DNA of 64,000 nt from Nocardia mikamii NBRC 108933 (GCF_001613505.1 NZ_BDCM01000009.1:124001-188000), one strand, 5' to 3'. Positions 1 through 9,349 are shown, numbered from the stretch's first letter. Numbers and translations: made by a program. Notes: generated by a model not told the origin, from the letters alone.

Positions 1-454
1 CGACGATGTGGGCGGCGCCGTCGGCCGCCGACAGCGTCATCGTGATCACGAAGTCGGTGGCGGCGAATCCGAGCAGGACGAGGATGAACAGTTTGCCGGT
101 CCAGCGGGGCAGGATATCGGCGAACATGGCCAGTGATCCGCCGCCGTGCGGGGATTCGCGGGCCACCCGGCGGTAGACCGGAAGCGCGCCCAGCAAGGTC
201 AGCGCGACCAGGACCAGTGTCGCCAGCGGGGACAGCACGCCGGCGGCGAGGGCGGCGATGCCGGGCTGATAGCCGAGGGTGGAGAAGTAGTCGACACCGG
301 TCAGGCACATCACCTGCCACCACGACCGTTGGTGCTGTTCTTCGGCCTGCTTCACCATCGGGCCGGGATGGTGGGAGTAGCGGTCCTCGTCGGCGCCCTG
401 CAGCAACCATTCCGTCAAAGCCGAACGCGGTCGTCCGGTGGCGGTGGCGGTCAC
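1..454 (-). CDS. APC-superfamily amino-acid permease, N-terminal part (cut by window edge)
   Basis: The minus-strand frame stays open from a GTG at 454 to the window edge (151 codons visible). A purine-rich Shine-Dalgarno, GAGGGGGA, precedes the GTG. A hydrophilic N-terminus of about 45 residues leads into a hydrophobic segment with [20 protein letters not shown], which resembles helix 1 of APC-type permeases. Two further hydrophobic stretches follow, separated by the basic loop [14 protein letters not shown]. The substrate cannot be told from this part. The protein should be an integral inner-membrane transporter. It is divergent from the transporter gene at 822, and the 367 bp between them must hold both promoters. 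The family call is fairly sure; the substrate is open. Confidence 0.75.
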   Translation of the reverse strand, partial: MTATATGRPRSALTEWLLQGADEDRYSHHPGPMVKQAEEQHQRSWWQVMCLTGVDYFSTLGYQPGIAALAAGVLSPLATLVLVALTLLGALPVYRRVARESPHGGGSLAMFADILPRWTGKLFILVLLGFAATDFVITMTLSAADGAAHIV

Positions 455-612
455 GTGGTCCCCCTCGGGAGCATCTGTCCGGGCGTCCCGGAGTCCAGCG
501 ATATCCGGGTCAATGTACGTGGGCCGCCACCGGAGTCGCGCGGACCGGATGCCGTGCCCAACAGCGTAAAACGGCAAATCGGGCATCATATCCGGCAAAT
601 CCGGCGCGGTAC

Positions 613-639
613 CGGCCGGTGACTCCCGTTCACCGGCCG
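613..639. promoter_or_regulatory. Stem-loop in the divergent intergenic region 455-821
   Basis: CGGCCGGTGA at 613-622 and TCACCGGCCG at 630-639 form a perfect 10-bp stem with a 7-nt loop. It lies between two divergent transporter genes. It could be an RNA hairpin in one leader or a dyad operator; no known riboswitch class was recognised. The rest of 455-821 shows only scattered ATATCC repeats and no convincing gene. Confidence 0.35.
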
Positions 640-821
640 CGTCGTGCTGTGAGCGGAGTCACCCACCCCGATATCATCGCAGGTGGATCCCACCGCGCGA
701 ACCGGCCGCGCCGCCGGCGCCCGTTTGCCGGACCGCCCACCGGGTACCCATGTACTTCGTGTCCCCCGTAGCAGTTTCGCGGCCGGGCGCGCAGCAACCG
801 AAAACAGGTGAGGAGGAGCGC

Positions 822-2138
822 GTGAGCACCAGCCTGCCGCACGCCCAGCAGCGACGTTCGGTGGCCGCCGCGGCCATGGGTAACGCCACCGAGTGGTACG
901 ACTACGGCGTCTACGCGGCCACGGCCTCCTATCTGACCGACGCGTTCTTCCCCGGCTCCCTGGGCACCCTGGGCACCCTGCTCGGTTTCGCCATCTCCTT
1001 CGTCCTGCGCCCGATCGGCGGCATGGTGTGGGGTCCGCTCGGCGACCGGGTGGGCCGCAAAGTCGTGCTGGCCACCACGATCCTGCTGATGGCCGCGGCC
1101 ACGGGCTGTATCGGCATCCTGCCCACCCATTCGGCGGTGGGTATCGCCGCGCCGATTCTGCTGATCCTGTTGCGCGTCGTGCAGGGTTTCTCGACCGGCG
1201 GTGAATACGGTGGCGCGGCCACCTACATCGCGGAATCGACCGATGAGCGCCGTCGTGGATTCCTCGGCAGCTTCCTCGAATTCGGCACCCTGTGCGGATT
1301 CGTCGGTGGCTCCACGGTGGTACTGATCCTGCAGGTTCTGCTCTCCGACGACGCGATGGAGTCGTGGGGCTGGCGCATCCCGTTCCTGCTGGCGGTGCCG
1401 CTGGGCCTGATCGGGTGGTATCTGCGCAGCAAGCTCGACGAATCGCCGGTGTTCACCGAGGTCGCCGAGCATCAGAAGGCCCAGGGCGGGTTGCGGATCC
1501 TGCTGCGCGACTACCGGCGCGAACTGCTGACCATCGCCGGGCTGGTGGTCGCGCTCAACGTCGTCAACTACACGCTGCTGGCGTATCAGCCGACCTATCT
1601 GCACAACACGTTGGGCATGGGTGATTCCGAGACCACGGCGATGGTGCTGGTCGGCCAGATCGTGATGGCGATGGTGCTGCCGGTCTCGGGTGCGGTCTCC
1701 GACCGGGTGGGGCGACGGCCGATGTGGCTGGTGTCGCTGGTGGGGCTGGCGCTGCTGGCGGTTCCCATGTATTGGCTGATGGGTCAGGGCGCGGCGTGGG
1801 CGATCGTCGGCTTCGTGGTCTTGGGCCTGTTGTATGTTCCGCAGCTGTCCACGATCTCGGCGACGTTCCCGGCGATCTTCCCGACTCAGGTGCGGTACGC
1901 GGGATTCGCGTTGGGCTACAACATTTCCACCGCCGCCTTCGGTGGTACCGCACCGCTGATCAACGAGTCGGTCATCGATGCCACCGGCTGGCATCTGTTC
2001 CCCGCCTACTACATGGTGGGGGCGTGCCTGGTGGGTCTGGTGGCGTGGTTCTTCCTGCGGGAGACCGCGGGCGTGTCGCTGGCCGGGACCGAGGTTCCCG
2101 ACGCCGCCGACGAGGAACCGGTTCCGCAGCCGAGCTAG
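822..2138 (+). CDS. MFS transporter of the metabolite:H+ symporter (MHS) family
   Basis: A 438-residue, 12-helix major facilitator. The motif GDRVGRK sits in the loop between helices 2 and 3, and the MHS-type signature GFSTGGEYGGA lies near residue 130. MHS proteins (the ProP, KgtP and ShiA group) carry organic acids, osmolytes or shikimate-like compounds in symport with protons. The exact substrate is not readable here. GTG 822 is chosen as start because AGGAGGAG lies at 811-818; an in-frame ATG at 750 would add 24 low-complexity residues and has no ribosome site. The C-terminus is a short acidic cytoplasmic tail. The next gene, on the same strand, begins 120 bp downstream and looks functionally unrelated. 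Confidence 0.85.
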   Translation: MSTSLPHAQQRRSVAAAAMGNATEWYDYGVYAATASYLTDAFFPGSLGTLGTLLGFAISFVLRPIGGMVWGPLGDRVGRKVVLATTILLMAAATGCIGILPTHSAVGIAAPILLILLRVVQGFSTGGEYGGAATYIAESTDERRRGFLGSFLEFGTLCGFVGGSTVVLILQVLLSDDAMESWGWRIPFLLAVPLGLIGWYLRSKLDESPVFTEVAEHQKAQGGLRILLRDYRRELLTIAGLVVALNVVNYTLLAYQPTYLHNTLGMGDSETTAMVLVGQIVMAMVLPVSGAVSDRVGRRPMWLVSLVGLALLAVPMYWLMGQGAAWAIVGFVVLGLLYVPQLSTISATFPAIFPTQVRYAGFALGYNISTAAFGGTAPLINESVIDATGWHLFPAYYMVGACLVGLVAWFFLRETAGVSLAGTEVPDAADEEPVPQPS

Positions 2139-2258
2139 AGTTTCCGCGGTCGAGCCGGAGCTTTCGTCGGGCCACCGCTTGCGGCGGATGCCGCGCTCGT
2201 GTGTGATCGAGCGAGCCCGCACGCGGCAGGCACGGCCGGGAAGGAACGACGAGCTCAG

Positions 2259-4016
2259 ATGCTCCCATTGGAGTCCGGTGATCCGGCGACCATCGGCCCG
2301 TATCGTCTGCTCGGGGTGCTCGGCGCCGGTGGGATGGGCCGGGTCTATCTGGGCCGCAATGCTGGTGGCCGCACCGTCGCGGTGAAGGTGGTGCGACCGG
2401 ATCTGTCGGATGATCCCGAATTCCGCACCCGGTTCCGGCGGGAGGTGGCCGCCGCGCGGCGGGTGACGGGCGCGCATGCGGTGCCGGTGCTGGATGCCGA
2501 TGTGGAGGCGCAGCGGCCGTGGCTGGCCACCGGGTACGTGGCCGGGTTGTCGTTGCGCGAGGCGGTGGACTCGTTCGGGCCGCTACCGGAATCGGCGCTC
2601 GTTCCGCTGGCCGCGGGCCTGGCGCGGGCGCTGGCCGATGTGCACGCGGCCGGGGTGGTGCACCGCGATCTGAAACCGTCCAACGTGCTGCTGACCCTCG
2701 ACGGGCCGCGGCTGATCGATTTCGGCATCGCCCGCGCCGTCGACGACGACTCGCTCACCACGACCGGCAAGGTGATCGGTTCGCCGGGATATATGGCGCC
2801 GGAACATATTTCGGGCGATGCGCCGGTGGGGCCGGCGGTGGATGTGTTCGCGCTCGGCGGGGTGCTGGTGTATGCCGCCAGTGGCAGCGGGCCGTTCGGT
2901 TCGGGCGATTCGATTCCGATGCTGTGGCGGGTGATGCAGGAGCCGGCGCGCCTCGACGGCCTGCCGGCGGCGTTGCGTCCCCTCGCGGGAGCGTGCCTGG
3001 ACAAACAGCCCGGCAATCGCCCGACGCCCGCGGACGTCGAAAGACAGTGTGTGGCATTGGGTGACGCCCGGTCGGGGTGGTTGCCGGGACCGATCCTGGA
3101 GGCGATCAGCCGTCAGGCGGTGATGCTGCTCGATCTGGATTCCGGTCCGGTGCCGGACGATCCGTCGGTCCGGCCGCGTGGCACTTCCGAACTTCCCTCG
3201 ACGCTGATCGGCTCGGGGGGCCGGACCGGCGCCGCCGGGCACCCGCACGCGCCGGTGCCCTCGAGCGAGGCGTCACCGCCGACCCTACGGCGATCGCGTC
3301 CGGGCGATGCGGGCCGGTCATCGACACCCACCCCGGGGCACTCTCCGAACGCCGGTGTGCCCGGCCAGACGGGTCCGTGGCCCGGCGCGCCGTCGCAACC
3401 GTCTGCGCCGTGGGCTTCCCATGGCTACACCCAGGCCGGCGCACACGCCGAAAACGCCCCCGCACACAGGAATTCGTCGCGGCGCCGGATGGTGGTGATC
3501 GGATGCCTGGCCGTGGTGTTGGTGGCGGCGGCGGTGATCAGTGCCATGCTCGCCTTCCGCAGTGCGTCATCGGATCGGCCGGTGTCTGCTCCGGGCACCG
3601 AAACCTCGGTCGAGACCGAGGACACGTCGGCCCCGGAGGCGACGGCGGCCGAGACGACGGCCGCGGGAAGCGAGTTGGCGGCGCTACCCGCCGATTACGT
3701 GGGCACCTGGAAGGGCACCGCGACCGACGGGCTGGCCACCTACGACATCGTCGTCACCCTCCGTGCGGGCGCGGTGGGAACGGAGTTGGGTACTGCGAGC
3801 AACACCGGCCGGTCCAGTGGTCTCACCTGCCGGCGCGCCGAAACCCTGACCTCGGCGAGCGATTCCACGATCACGCTGCGGGCTCGCTTGGTCTCGGGTG
3901 CGACCTGCATGGACGACGGTCAGGCCTCCACCCTCGCACTGAACCCGGACCACACCGTCGCCTATTCGATGACCGGCCCGATCGGCGCCATCACCGGAAC
4001 CCTGCGCCGTCAGTGA
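2259..4016 (+). CDS. Receptor-like Ser/Thr protein kinase (PknB/Hanks type)
   Basis: 585 residues from ATG 2259. The kinase domain spans about residues 13-270. It has the glycine loop GAGGMGRV (22-29), the ATP-binding lysine in VAVKVV (K43), the catalytic loop HRDLKPSN, an intact DFG, and APEH at the end of the activation segment. A Pro/Ser-rich juxtamembrane linker (about 310-405) leads to one membrane helix (about 411-433). A Thr/Glu-rich spacer and an extracytoplasmic domain of about 110 residues containing two cysteines follow. The layout is that of actinobacterial sensor kinases with a cytoplasmic kinase and an outside sensor. The external domain is not the PASTA type, so the ligand is unknown. 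The gene stands alone and ends 37 bp from a convergent gene. Confidence 0.88.
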   Translation: MLPLESGDPATIGPYRLLGVLGAGGMGRVYLGRNAGGRTVAVKVVRPDLSDDPEFRTRFRREVAAARRVTGAHAVPVLDADVEAQRPWLATGYVAGLSLREAVDSFGPLPESALVPLAAGLARALADVHAAGVVHRDLKPSNVLLTLDGPRLIDFGIARAVDDDSLTTTGKVIGSPGYMAPEHISGDAPVGPAVDVFALGGVLVYAASGSGPFGSGDSIPMLWRVMQEPARLDGLPAALRPLAGACLDKQPGNRPTPADVERQCVALGDARSGWLPGPILEAISRQAVMLLDLDSGPVPDDPSVRPRGTSELPSTLIGSGGRTGAAGHPHAPVPSSEASPPTLRRSRPGDAGRSSTPTPGHSPNAGVPGQTGPWPGAPSQPSAPWASHGYTQAGAHAENAPAHRNSSRRRMVVIGCLAVVLVAAAVISAMLAFRSASSDRPVSAPGTETSVETEDTSAPEATAAETTAAGSELAALPADYVGTWKGTATDGLATYDIVVTLRAGAVGTELGTASNTGRSSGLTCRRAETLTSASDSTITLRARLVSGATCMDDGQASTLALNPDHTVAYSMTGPIGAITGTLRRQ

Positions 4017-4053
4017 AACCGCATGCAGCACAACGGTTGTCGCCTCGGCCGCC

Positions 4054-5049
4054 TTACGAGGGCAGGCGTACTACCGCGATCGCCGGTTCGCTGAGGCTGC
4101 CCAGGTACAAGGTGCCGTCGGATTCGGCGACGCCGGTGACCATCGCGTACCGGTCTGCTTCGCCTTGCAGGTCGTGGACCAGGGTCCCGTCGAAGTCGTA
4201 GGCCTGTACCCAGACGGTGCGGGCCGGTTTGGGCTGCAGCGCGGGCGGGGTGGCGCGCACGAGGCGGCGCAGCACGCCGGGCAGCGGAAGTAGCTTGTCC
4301 AGGATCGGGTTTCGCGGTGTGACGAGCGCGGCCCACACGAGGCCGTCGCTGCCGAGCCCGAGATTGTCGGGGCAGCCGGGCAGGTTCTCCACCAGATGGT
4401 CGGTCTCGCCGGCGCGGGGGCCGGTGAGGTGGTGGCGGGCGATGCGGTAGCCGCCCGTTTCGGCGACCAGCACACAGGAGCGGTCGGGCGCCAGGACGAT
4501 CCCGTTGGCGAATTGCAGTCCGTCGACCAGTGTTTCGACGCGGCCGTCGGGGCTGCGGCGGAGCAGCCGGCCGGTGCCGGAGTGTTCGAGGATGTCACCC
4601 ATGTAGTCGTCGAGCGGGTAGCGGCGACTGGATTCGGAGAAGTACACGGTGCCGTCGGTGTCGGCGACGACGTTGCTGGCGAAGTTCAGAGGTACGCCGT
4701 CGACCCGGTCGCACAGGGTTTCCAGGGTGCCGTGCGGGCGGTCCAAGCGCAGCAGTCCGCGCTCGGCATCGCAGATCAGCAGCGATCCGTCGGCTTCGGC
4801 GTGCAGGCCCAGCGGCCGCCCGCCGGTGTGGGCGATCCGCTCGACCGCTCCGGTGGCCGGGTCGACCGCGAGGACGGCGCCGTCGGCGATGCCGGTGACG
4901 ATCCGCCCGTCGGATGCGAGCACCACATCCTCGGGACCGTCCCCGGGCAGTTCGAGCAGCCGCAGAGCGGGCATGGGCGGATCGCTGTGCGGGGCGCGGG
5001 CCCGGGCGGGTGCCGGCGGGGGAGTCCACCGGGTCGGCTGGAAAGACAT
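4054..5049 (-). CDS. SMP-30/gluconolactonase- or strictosidine-synthase-like beta-propeller protein
   Basis: 331 residues with repeated propeller blades such as GRPLGLHAEADGSLLICD, NFASNVVADTDGTVYFSES and FANGIVLAPDRSCVLVAET. The blade following the last one is that of the strictosidine-synthase/SMP-30 group, whose members are lactonases or related metal-dependent hydrolases. No signal peptide is evident, so the protein is probably cytoplasmic. The gene begins 42 bp after the DUF3556 gene on the same strand and is probably the last gene of a three-gene operon started by the thiolase-like gene. If the KstR-type box in front of that operon works, the substrate may be a sterol- or lipid-derived lactone. 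That substrate is inference only. Confidence 0.75.
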   Translation of the reverse strand: MSFQPTRWTPPPAPARARAPHSDPPMPALRLLELPGDGPEDVVLASDGRIVTGIADGAVLAVDPATGAVERIAHTGGRPLGLHAEADGSLLICDAERGLLRLDRPHGTLETLCDRVDGVPLNFASNVVADTDGTVYFSESSRRYPLDDYMGDILEHSGTGRLLRRSPDGRVETLVDGLQFANGIVLAPDRSCVLVAETGGYRIARHHLTGPRAGETDHLVENLPGCPDNLGLGSDGLVWAALVTPRNPILDKLLPLPGVLRRLVRATPPALQPKPARTVWVQAYDFDGTLVHDLQGEADRYAMVTGVAESDGTLYLGSLSEPAIAVVRLPS

Positions 5050-5090
5050 GACTCACCATACCCACGCCCGGTCACGCGCCCGCGCTCGTG

Positions 5091-6833
5091 TCAGGCGGCC
5101 ACGGTCGGCCCGGCGCTGCGGGTGACGTGGACGGGCAGGTCGTCGGCCCACGGCTGGCTTTCGACCATGTCGGCGACTCGCACTGTGCCCCTTTCGAATT
5201 CGCCGGTGGCGGCGTCGACCAGGCGGTAGGCCTGCACCTGAGTGTAGATGGGCTGGGCGTCGAGCAGGACGATCCGGACTTCGCCGGGTTCGAAATGGCA
5301 GCGCTGGTGCAGGGCGGCGATGAGTTGTTCGTTGTGCATATGCCCGTCGCCGAAGTTCCAGCCGATGGCGGTACTGCAGATGCGTTCGCCGTCGGTGATG
5401 GTGTATTCGTCTTCGCGGCCGGCCGGCATGGCGCGGTGCACGAGGGTGAACAGGGCGCGGCCGTGGGTGTTCATGGCGCGGAAGGCGTAGCCGAGATACA
5501 GCGGGATCTGGGCTCGGTCCTTGCCGTAGTAGCGCTCCATCTGCGCCTGCGGCATGCTCGCGATCGCGACGATGTTGCGGTCGATCTTCTGCGCCGCCGA
5601 GGGTTTGACGCACCACACCGTGGTGTCCCAGTTGCCGGCGTAGTAGCGCATGCCGGGCAGAAACGAGATCCGCGAGGGCAGCAGGTTGCCGGTGATCACG
5701 ATCGCGACGAGCGCCGCGAACAACAGGACGGGCAGCCACGGGTGTTGCGCGTCGGCGAAGCCGATATCGGCGTGGGCGACGAACAGCACCCCGAGCCCGA
5801 ACATCATGAACACGTTCCACTCGAGCGGCACGCCCATCGGGATGGCGGTGAGGATCGCCAGGTGGAAGCACAGCAGGATCACCGCGGCCACCGCGGTGGG
5901 CCAGCCGCCGTGGGAGAAGAACAGCACGATCGGCGCGCACATCTCCACCGCGGTGCCGCTGTGGGCGACGACCCGCGACAATCGTCCCGGGCGCAGGTCA
6001 TCGGGGAAGTCGGCGAAGAAGCGCCGCTTCAACCAGCGCGGACGCACGATCGGACTGTTGGACATCATGGTCGAGACCACGAACGGGAAGTGCCGGTTCA
6101 GTTTCGAGGTCGCCGCGCCCATCCAGATCACGACGAAGACGAGTTTCGCGGCGAGGATCGCGTCGGCGCCGCCGAACAGGAACGCCACCGCGAGCGAGCC
6201 GTACACCTCGCCGCGCGCGGCCAGGAAGATCACCTTGTCGCGCAGTCCCAGCACCGCCAGCACGGCCACGACCAGGCCGACGTGCCAGGCCGGCAGGAGT
6301 CCGACATCGGTGTCGAGGGCGGGGATGGGGCCGGTGCCGTCGGACAGCAGCGCCCACAGCAGTACCGCCAGCAGCAGCGCGTAGAGCGCGGCGTCGACCG
6401 GGGTGCGGGCGGTGCCGCGGGTGAGCGGGACGACGCGCGGCCACGGTGGGAGCCGGATCGTGCCGGGCCGCAGCCAGTACAGGATCGATCCCATCGGGGG
6501 GAAGTAGCGGTTGTTGAGCGGGCCGAATCCGCAGCCGAGCCCGATCACTTCGAACAGCATCGTGTAGAGCACGACCTTTTCGAACACGATCGGTTCCGAC
6601 CACCAGCCGCCGACGTCGGTGAATCCGTCGATGCCGCTGGTGCTCAGCGCGAACAGCCAGCCGCCGAGGATGTAGAGGCAGATCTTGACCACGTAGAACA
6701 GGTGCAGCACCACCGGTGTGCCGAAGCCGACTTCGGCCCAGTGCCGCGCCATGAGCCGGATGCGCTCACTGCGGTCGCTGCCCTGCCACTGCTGCTGATC
6801 GACGACCGGCAGTTCCGGCTGAACGAACCCCAT
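5091..6833 (-). CDS. DUF3556-type polytopic membrane protein
   Basis: 580 residues from ATG 6833, which has GGAGAG just upstream; the longer open frame to 6947 adds a low-complexity tail overlapping the previous gene. The N-terminal MGFVQPELPVVD and the following ARHWAEVGFGTPVVLH are as I remember them from mycobacterial proteins labelled DUF3556. About ten hydrophobic segments are visible, and a soluble C-terminal part of about 180 residues ends the protein. Its function is unknown. The topology loosely recalls HTTM (carboxylase-like) proteins. The gene lies between a thiolase-like gene (31 bp upstream) and an SMP-30-like gene, all on one strand, so a role in lipid or sterol metabolism at the membrane is plausible. 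Confidence 0.7.
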   Translation of the reverse strand: MGFVQPELPVVDQQQWQGSDRSERIRLMARHWAEVGFGTPVVLHLFYVVKICLYILGGWLFALSTSGIDGFTDVGGWWSEPIVFEKVVLYTMLFEVIGLGCGFGPLNNRYFPPMGSILYWLRPGTIRLPPWPRVVPLTRGTARTPVDAALYALLLAVLLWALLSDGTGPIPALDTDVGLLPAWHVGLVVAVLAVLGLRDKVIFLAARGEVYGSLAVAFLFGGADAILAAKLVFVVIWMGAATSKLNRHFPFVVSTMMSNSPIVRPRWLKRRFFADFPDDLRPGRLSRVVAHSGTAVEMCAPIVLFFSHGGWPTAVAAVILLCFHLAILTAIPMGVPLEWNVFMMFGLGVLFVAHADIGFADAQHPWLPVLLFAALVAIVITGNLLPSRISFLPGMRYYAGNWDTTVWCVKPSAAQKIDRNIVAIASMPQAQMERYYGKDRAQIPLYLGYAFRAMNTHGRALFTLVHRAMPAGREDEYTITDGERICSTAIGWNFGDGHMHNEQLIAALHQRCHFEPGEVRIVLLDAQPIYTQVQAYRLVDAATGEFERGTVRVADMVESQPWADDLPVHVTRSAGPTVAA

Positions 6834-6864
6834 CAATCTCTCCGTTCCCGCATCCGCGGCCCGG

Positions 6865-8385
6865 TCACCCCACCATGACCGCGGTGTTGCCCTTCTCGCT
6901 CGATGTGACGAGGATGTCGCGGCCGATCGGATCATCCACCGCGGCAAACTCTTCGGGCGCCATCAATGCCAGGAACCGGCTGTCGTCGGCGTGCAGGCGC
7001 CCGACGACCAGTCCCGTGCGCGGCTCGAACGCGTGGCGCACGGTGTAGGTTTCGATCCGCGCCGGCCCGTCGGCGCGCGCCCGGCTGGGCACTTGCGGGG
7101 CGGCCGCCACGGCGCGCTGCAACTGTGCGCTGCGGTCGGGCGCCCAGGGCACCGGCGCGGTCGAATACACTCCGACCGAATATTTGCTCATGATGCCGCC
7201 GTTGGCGCCCACCAGGCCGAATGCGCCTGGTTGCTCGCGCATCCGGGCCACCGTTTCGGCGATCGCGTGCATCGAGTAGTTGTTGCCGGGGCCGCCGAAG
7301 AACGGCAACCCGCCGGTCACGGTGAGCCCGCGCGGGTCGTCGGTGGCCAGTCCGGTGCCGTCGCAGAAGTTGAACACCGCGACGGGAAAGCAGCTGTAGA
7401 GATCGATGGTGGTCAGGTCGTCGAGCCCGATTCCGGCCACCCGCAACGCTTCTCGCGCCGCCGTCCACGCGGTGGGCGCGGCGCCGAGGTCGGGGCGCGC
7501 GAGCAGTGTCTGTTCCTCGAGGTCGGCGTGGCCGCGCAGATACACCAGTTTGTCGTCGGGGACGCCGAGTTCGCGGGCTCTGCCCAGCGACATCACCACG
7601 GCCGCGGCGCCGAGGTTGACCAGATCGCGGGCCACCATCAGGCGCGGATACGGGTCGCAGATCATCCGGTTCGCGTCGGTGACGGCCGCCAGTTCCTCGG
7701 CGCTGCGCTCGACCGGCGCGGCGGCGAGGGGGTTCTTGGCGGCCACGGAGGTGAACGGCGCCAGCAGTTTTCCCATCTGCAGGCGATATTGCTGCGGTGT
7801 CGCGCCCACACGCGCGCGGCGGGCGTTCTCCAGCAGCCCGTATTGGGTGGGTGCGCCCATGACGGCGTGGGCGACGAGATTGTCGTCGACGAACGATTCG
7901 TATCCGAAGCCGCGGTCCTCGAGCTGACCGGGGGCGGTTTCGGTGAAGTCGGGTCTGTCGTCTCGTCCGGCGTAGTAGCGCTCGGTCGAGATCGCGTCCG
8001 ATCCGGTGATCAGCACCGATTCCAGTCGCCCGGCGGCGATGTCGGCGGCGAATTCGGTGAGCAGATGTTGCGGGCCCTGCCCGCCGACCACCTCGAGCAC
8101 GGCGCGAGCCGGGTCGATGCCCAGTCGCCGCGCCACCGATCGCGGGTAGTTGTCCGAGCGGCCCAGCGGGGCGCGCACCGGTGCCGAGATCTCGAATTGG
8201 CGCACGCCTGCGATGAGTTGGACGCTCGCGGCGGCCTCGCCGTAGCGGATGCCGGTGTCCTCGAGGGCGGCGCGGGCGGCCGCGGCGGCGAGGTCGACCG
8301 ACGACATCTGCCGGTACTCGGATGTGTCGATGCGGTCGATCGCCTGTCCGACGCCCACGACGACCGGCGTACGCGGATCCACCAT
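6865..8385 (-). CDS. Thiolase-like (acetyl-CoA acetyltransferase family) protein lacking the usual nucleophile
   Basis: 506 residues. A thiolase fold is indicated by TPVVVGVGQ at the N-terminus, a conserved core with NGGIMSKYSVGVYST near residue 397, and LYSCFPVAVF. Where biosynthetic and degradative thiolases carry the cysteine nucleophile, this protein reads VVGGQGPQHLL (about 99-109) with no Cys. This matches a mycobacterial acetyl-CoA acetyltransferase-like subgroup rather than a true FadA. A lipid-transfer-like or acyl-CoA aldolase/retro-aldol role is therefore as likely as thiolysis. It is the first gene of the operon with the DUF3556 and SMP-30-like genes. A KstR-type operator lies 71-84 bp upstream of its start, which links it to sterol side-chain or ring catabolism. 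Confidence 0.8.
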   Translation of the reverse strand: MVDPRTPVVVGVGQAIDRIDTSEYRQMSSVDLAAAAARAALEDTGIRYGEAAASVQLIAGVRQFEISAPVRAPLGRSDNYPRSVARRLGIDPARAVLEVVGGQGPQHLLTEFAADIAAGRLESVLITGSDAISTERYYAGRDDRPDFTETAPGQLEDRGFGYESFVDDNLVAHAVMGAPTQYGLLENARRARVGATPQQYRLQMGKLLAPFTSVAAKNPLAAAPVERSAEELAAVTDANRMICDPYPRLMVARDLVNLGAAAVVMSLGRARELGVPDDKLVYLRGHADLEEQTLLARPDLGAAPTAWTAAREALRVAGIGLDDLTTIDLYSCFPVAVFNFCDGTGLATDDPRGLTVTGGLPFFGGPGNNYSMHAIAETVARMREQPGAFGLVGANGGIMSKYSVGVYSTAPVPWAPDRSAQLQRAVAAAPQVPSRARADGPARIETYTVRHAFEPRTGLVVGRLHADDSRFLALMAPEEFAAVDDPIGRDILVTSSEKGNTAVMVG

Positions 8386-8455
8386 CAGCGGACCCCGCCG
8401 TTGCGTGCGGCCGTGCCGGCTCCCCGTCTCATGGCAGTGACAGTAACACGGGAAA

Positions 8456-8469
8456 TAGAACCTGTTACA
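8456..8469 (-). promoter_or_regulatory. KstR-type operator (TnnAACnnGTTnnA)
   Basis: TAGAACCTGTTACA fits every fixed position of TnnAACnnGTTnnA, the binding motif reported for the sterol-responsive TetR repressor KstR. It lies between the thiolase-like gene (start 8385) and the end of the amidotransferase gene. It overlaps a wider inverted repeat with arms GTAACA (8443-8448) and TGTTAC (8463-8468). Operon control is inferred from position. Confidence 0.65.
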
Positions 8470-8479
8470 GACGTTTGTC

Positions 8480-9349
8480 TCAGGTGGTGGCTCGCTGCGA
8501 GGCCGCGGCGTGCTCGCCGAGATCGGCGAGGGTGAGCCGGTGCCGTGGCGCGTGGTCGACGACGGTGTGCCGGGTGGTCACCAGATCGGGGCCGACGTGC
8601 AGCAACCGGCCCACCGGCAGATCACGCCAGCCGGGATCGTCGTCCATGCGTTCGGTGGCGATCACCACGGCCGGATGGTCGGCGAGCGCGGGCGAGTGGG
8701 CGCGCAGTGGCCCGGTGCCGGCGTGGTCGAGATGTTTGCCGCCGCCGGGCCCGCCCGCGGCCCGTTCGAGGACGAACAGGTCGTGGGTGTCGGGGTAGCG
8801 CAGCGCCCACAGATCCTGCGCGGTGGTGAGTACGAAGTTCAGCGCGAACCCCGGCAGGTTGTCCGCGATCCACCCGACCGCCGCGCTGATCCCGGCGACG
8901 ACATCGCCGTCGTGTTCGTCGACGCAGCGGGTGATGAGCGCGAAGACCCGCTCGGAATCGGTTTGCCCGGCGACCAGATCGCGGTAGTCGCCCAGGGCGC
9001 GTTCGAGTTCCGGCAGGCCGCCGACGACGCCGTTGTGGGCGAACAACCGCCCGTGTTGTTCGAACGGGTGGGTGTTGGCCGCGACCGTCGCCCCGGTGGA
9101 GGCGTAGCGCACGTGGGCGAGGAAGGTCGCCGACTCGCATTCCATCGCCTCGCGCATGAACTGCTCGTCCTCGTAGGCGGCGATGGGCTGCTTGCGCACC
9201 AGCGGTTCACCGTCGGCCTCGAAGGTGCCCAGCCCGGTGCCGTCGGGTTCGCGGCGACTCTGGCGGGCCAGGCTGTCGGAGGCCTCCAGCAACCAGAACG
9301 TCGCGTGCACCCGCTGCGGTGCCGCGCTGAGCCCGAACAATCGGCACAT
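8480..9349 (-). CDS. Class II (Ntn-type) glutamine amidotransferase
   Basis: 289 residues starting MCRLFGLSA. After Met removal the second residue, Cys, is the N-terminal nucleophile of class II amidotransferases. Further family motifs are HVRYASTG, NTHPF and FAHNGVVGG (oxyanion and glutamine pocket). Only this one domain is present, so the protein resembles YafJ- or EgtC-like stand-alone enzymes that hydrolyse glutamine or a gamma-glutamyl bond. The other genes of the ergothioneine pathway are not adjacent, so an EgtC assignment is not supported. The gene is monocistronic: the divergent neighbour begins 237 bp away, and downstream lies the promoter region of the thiolase operon. Confidence 0.82.
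   Translation of the reverse strand: MCRLFGLSAAPQRVHATFWLLEASDSLARQSRREPDGTGLGTFEADGEPLVRKQPIAAYEDEQFMREAMECESATFLAHVRYASTGATVAANTHPFEQHGRLFAHNGVVGGLPELERALGDYRDLVAGQTDSERVFALITRCVDEHDGDVVAGISAAVGWIADNLPGFALNFVLTTAQDLWALRYPDTHDLFVLERAAGGPGGGKHLDHAGTGPLRAHSPALADHPAVVIATERMDDDPGWRDLPVGRLLHVGPDLVTTRHTVVDHAPRHRLTLADLGEHAAASQRATT

Noticed and set aside
630..2477. 615-codon minus-strand frame across the MHS transporter and kinase starts
   Set aside because: His/Arg/Gln-rich, antisense to two well-supported genes; no recognisable domain.
8480..9349. EgtC (ergothioneine) assignment for the class II amidotransferase
   Set aside because: No egtA, egtB, egtD or egtE gene is adjacent; the single domain alone does not decide.
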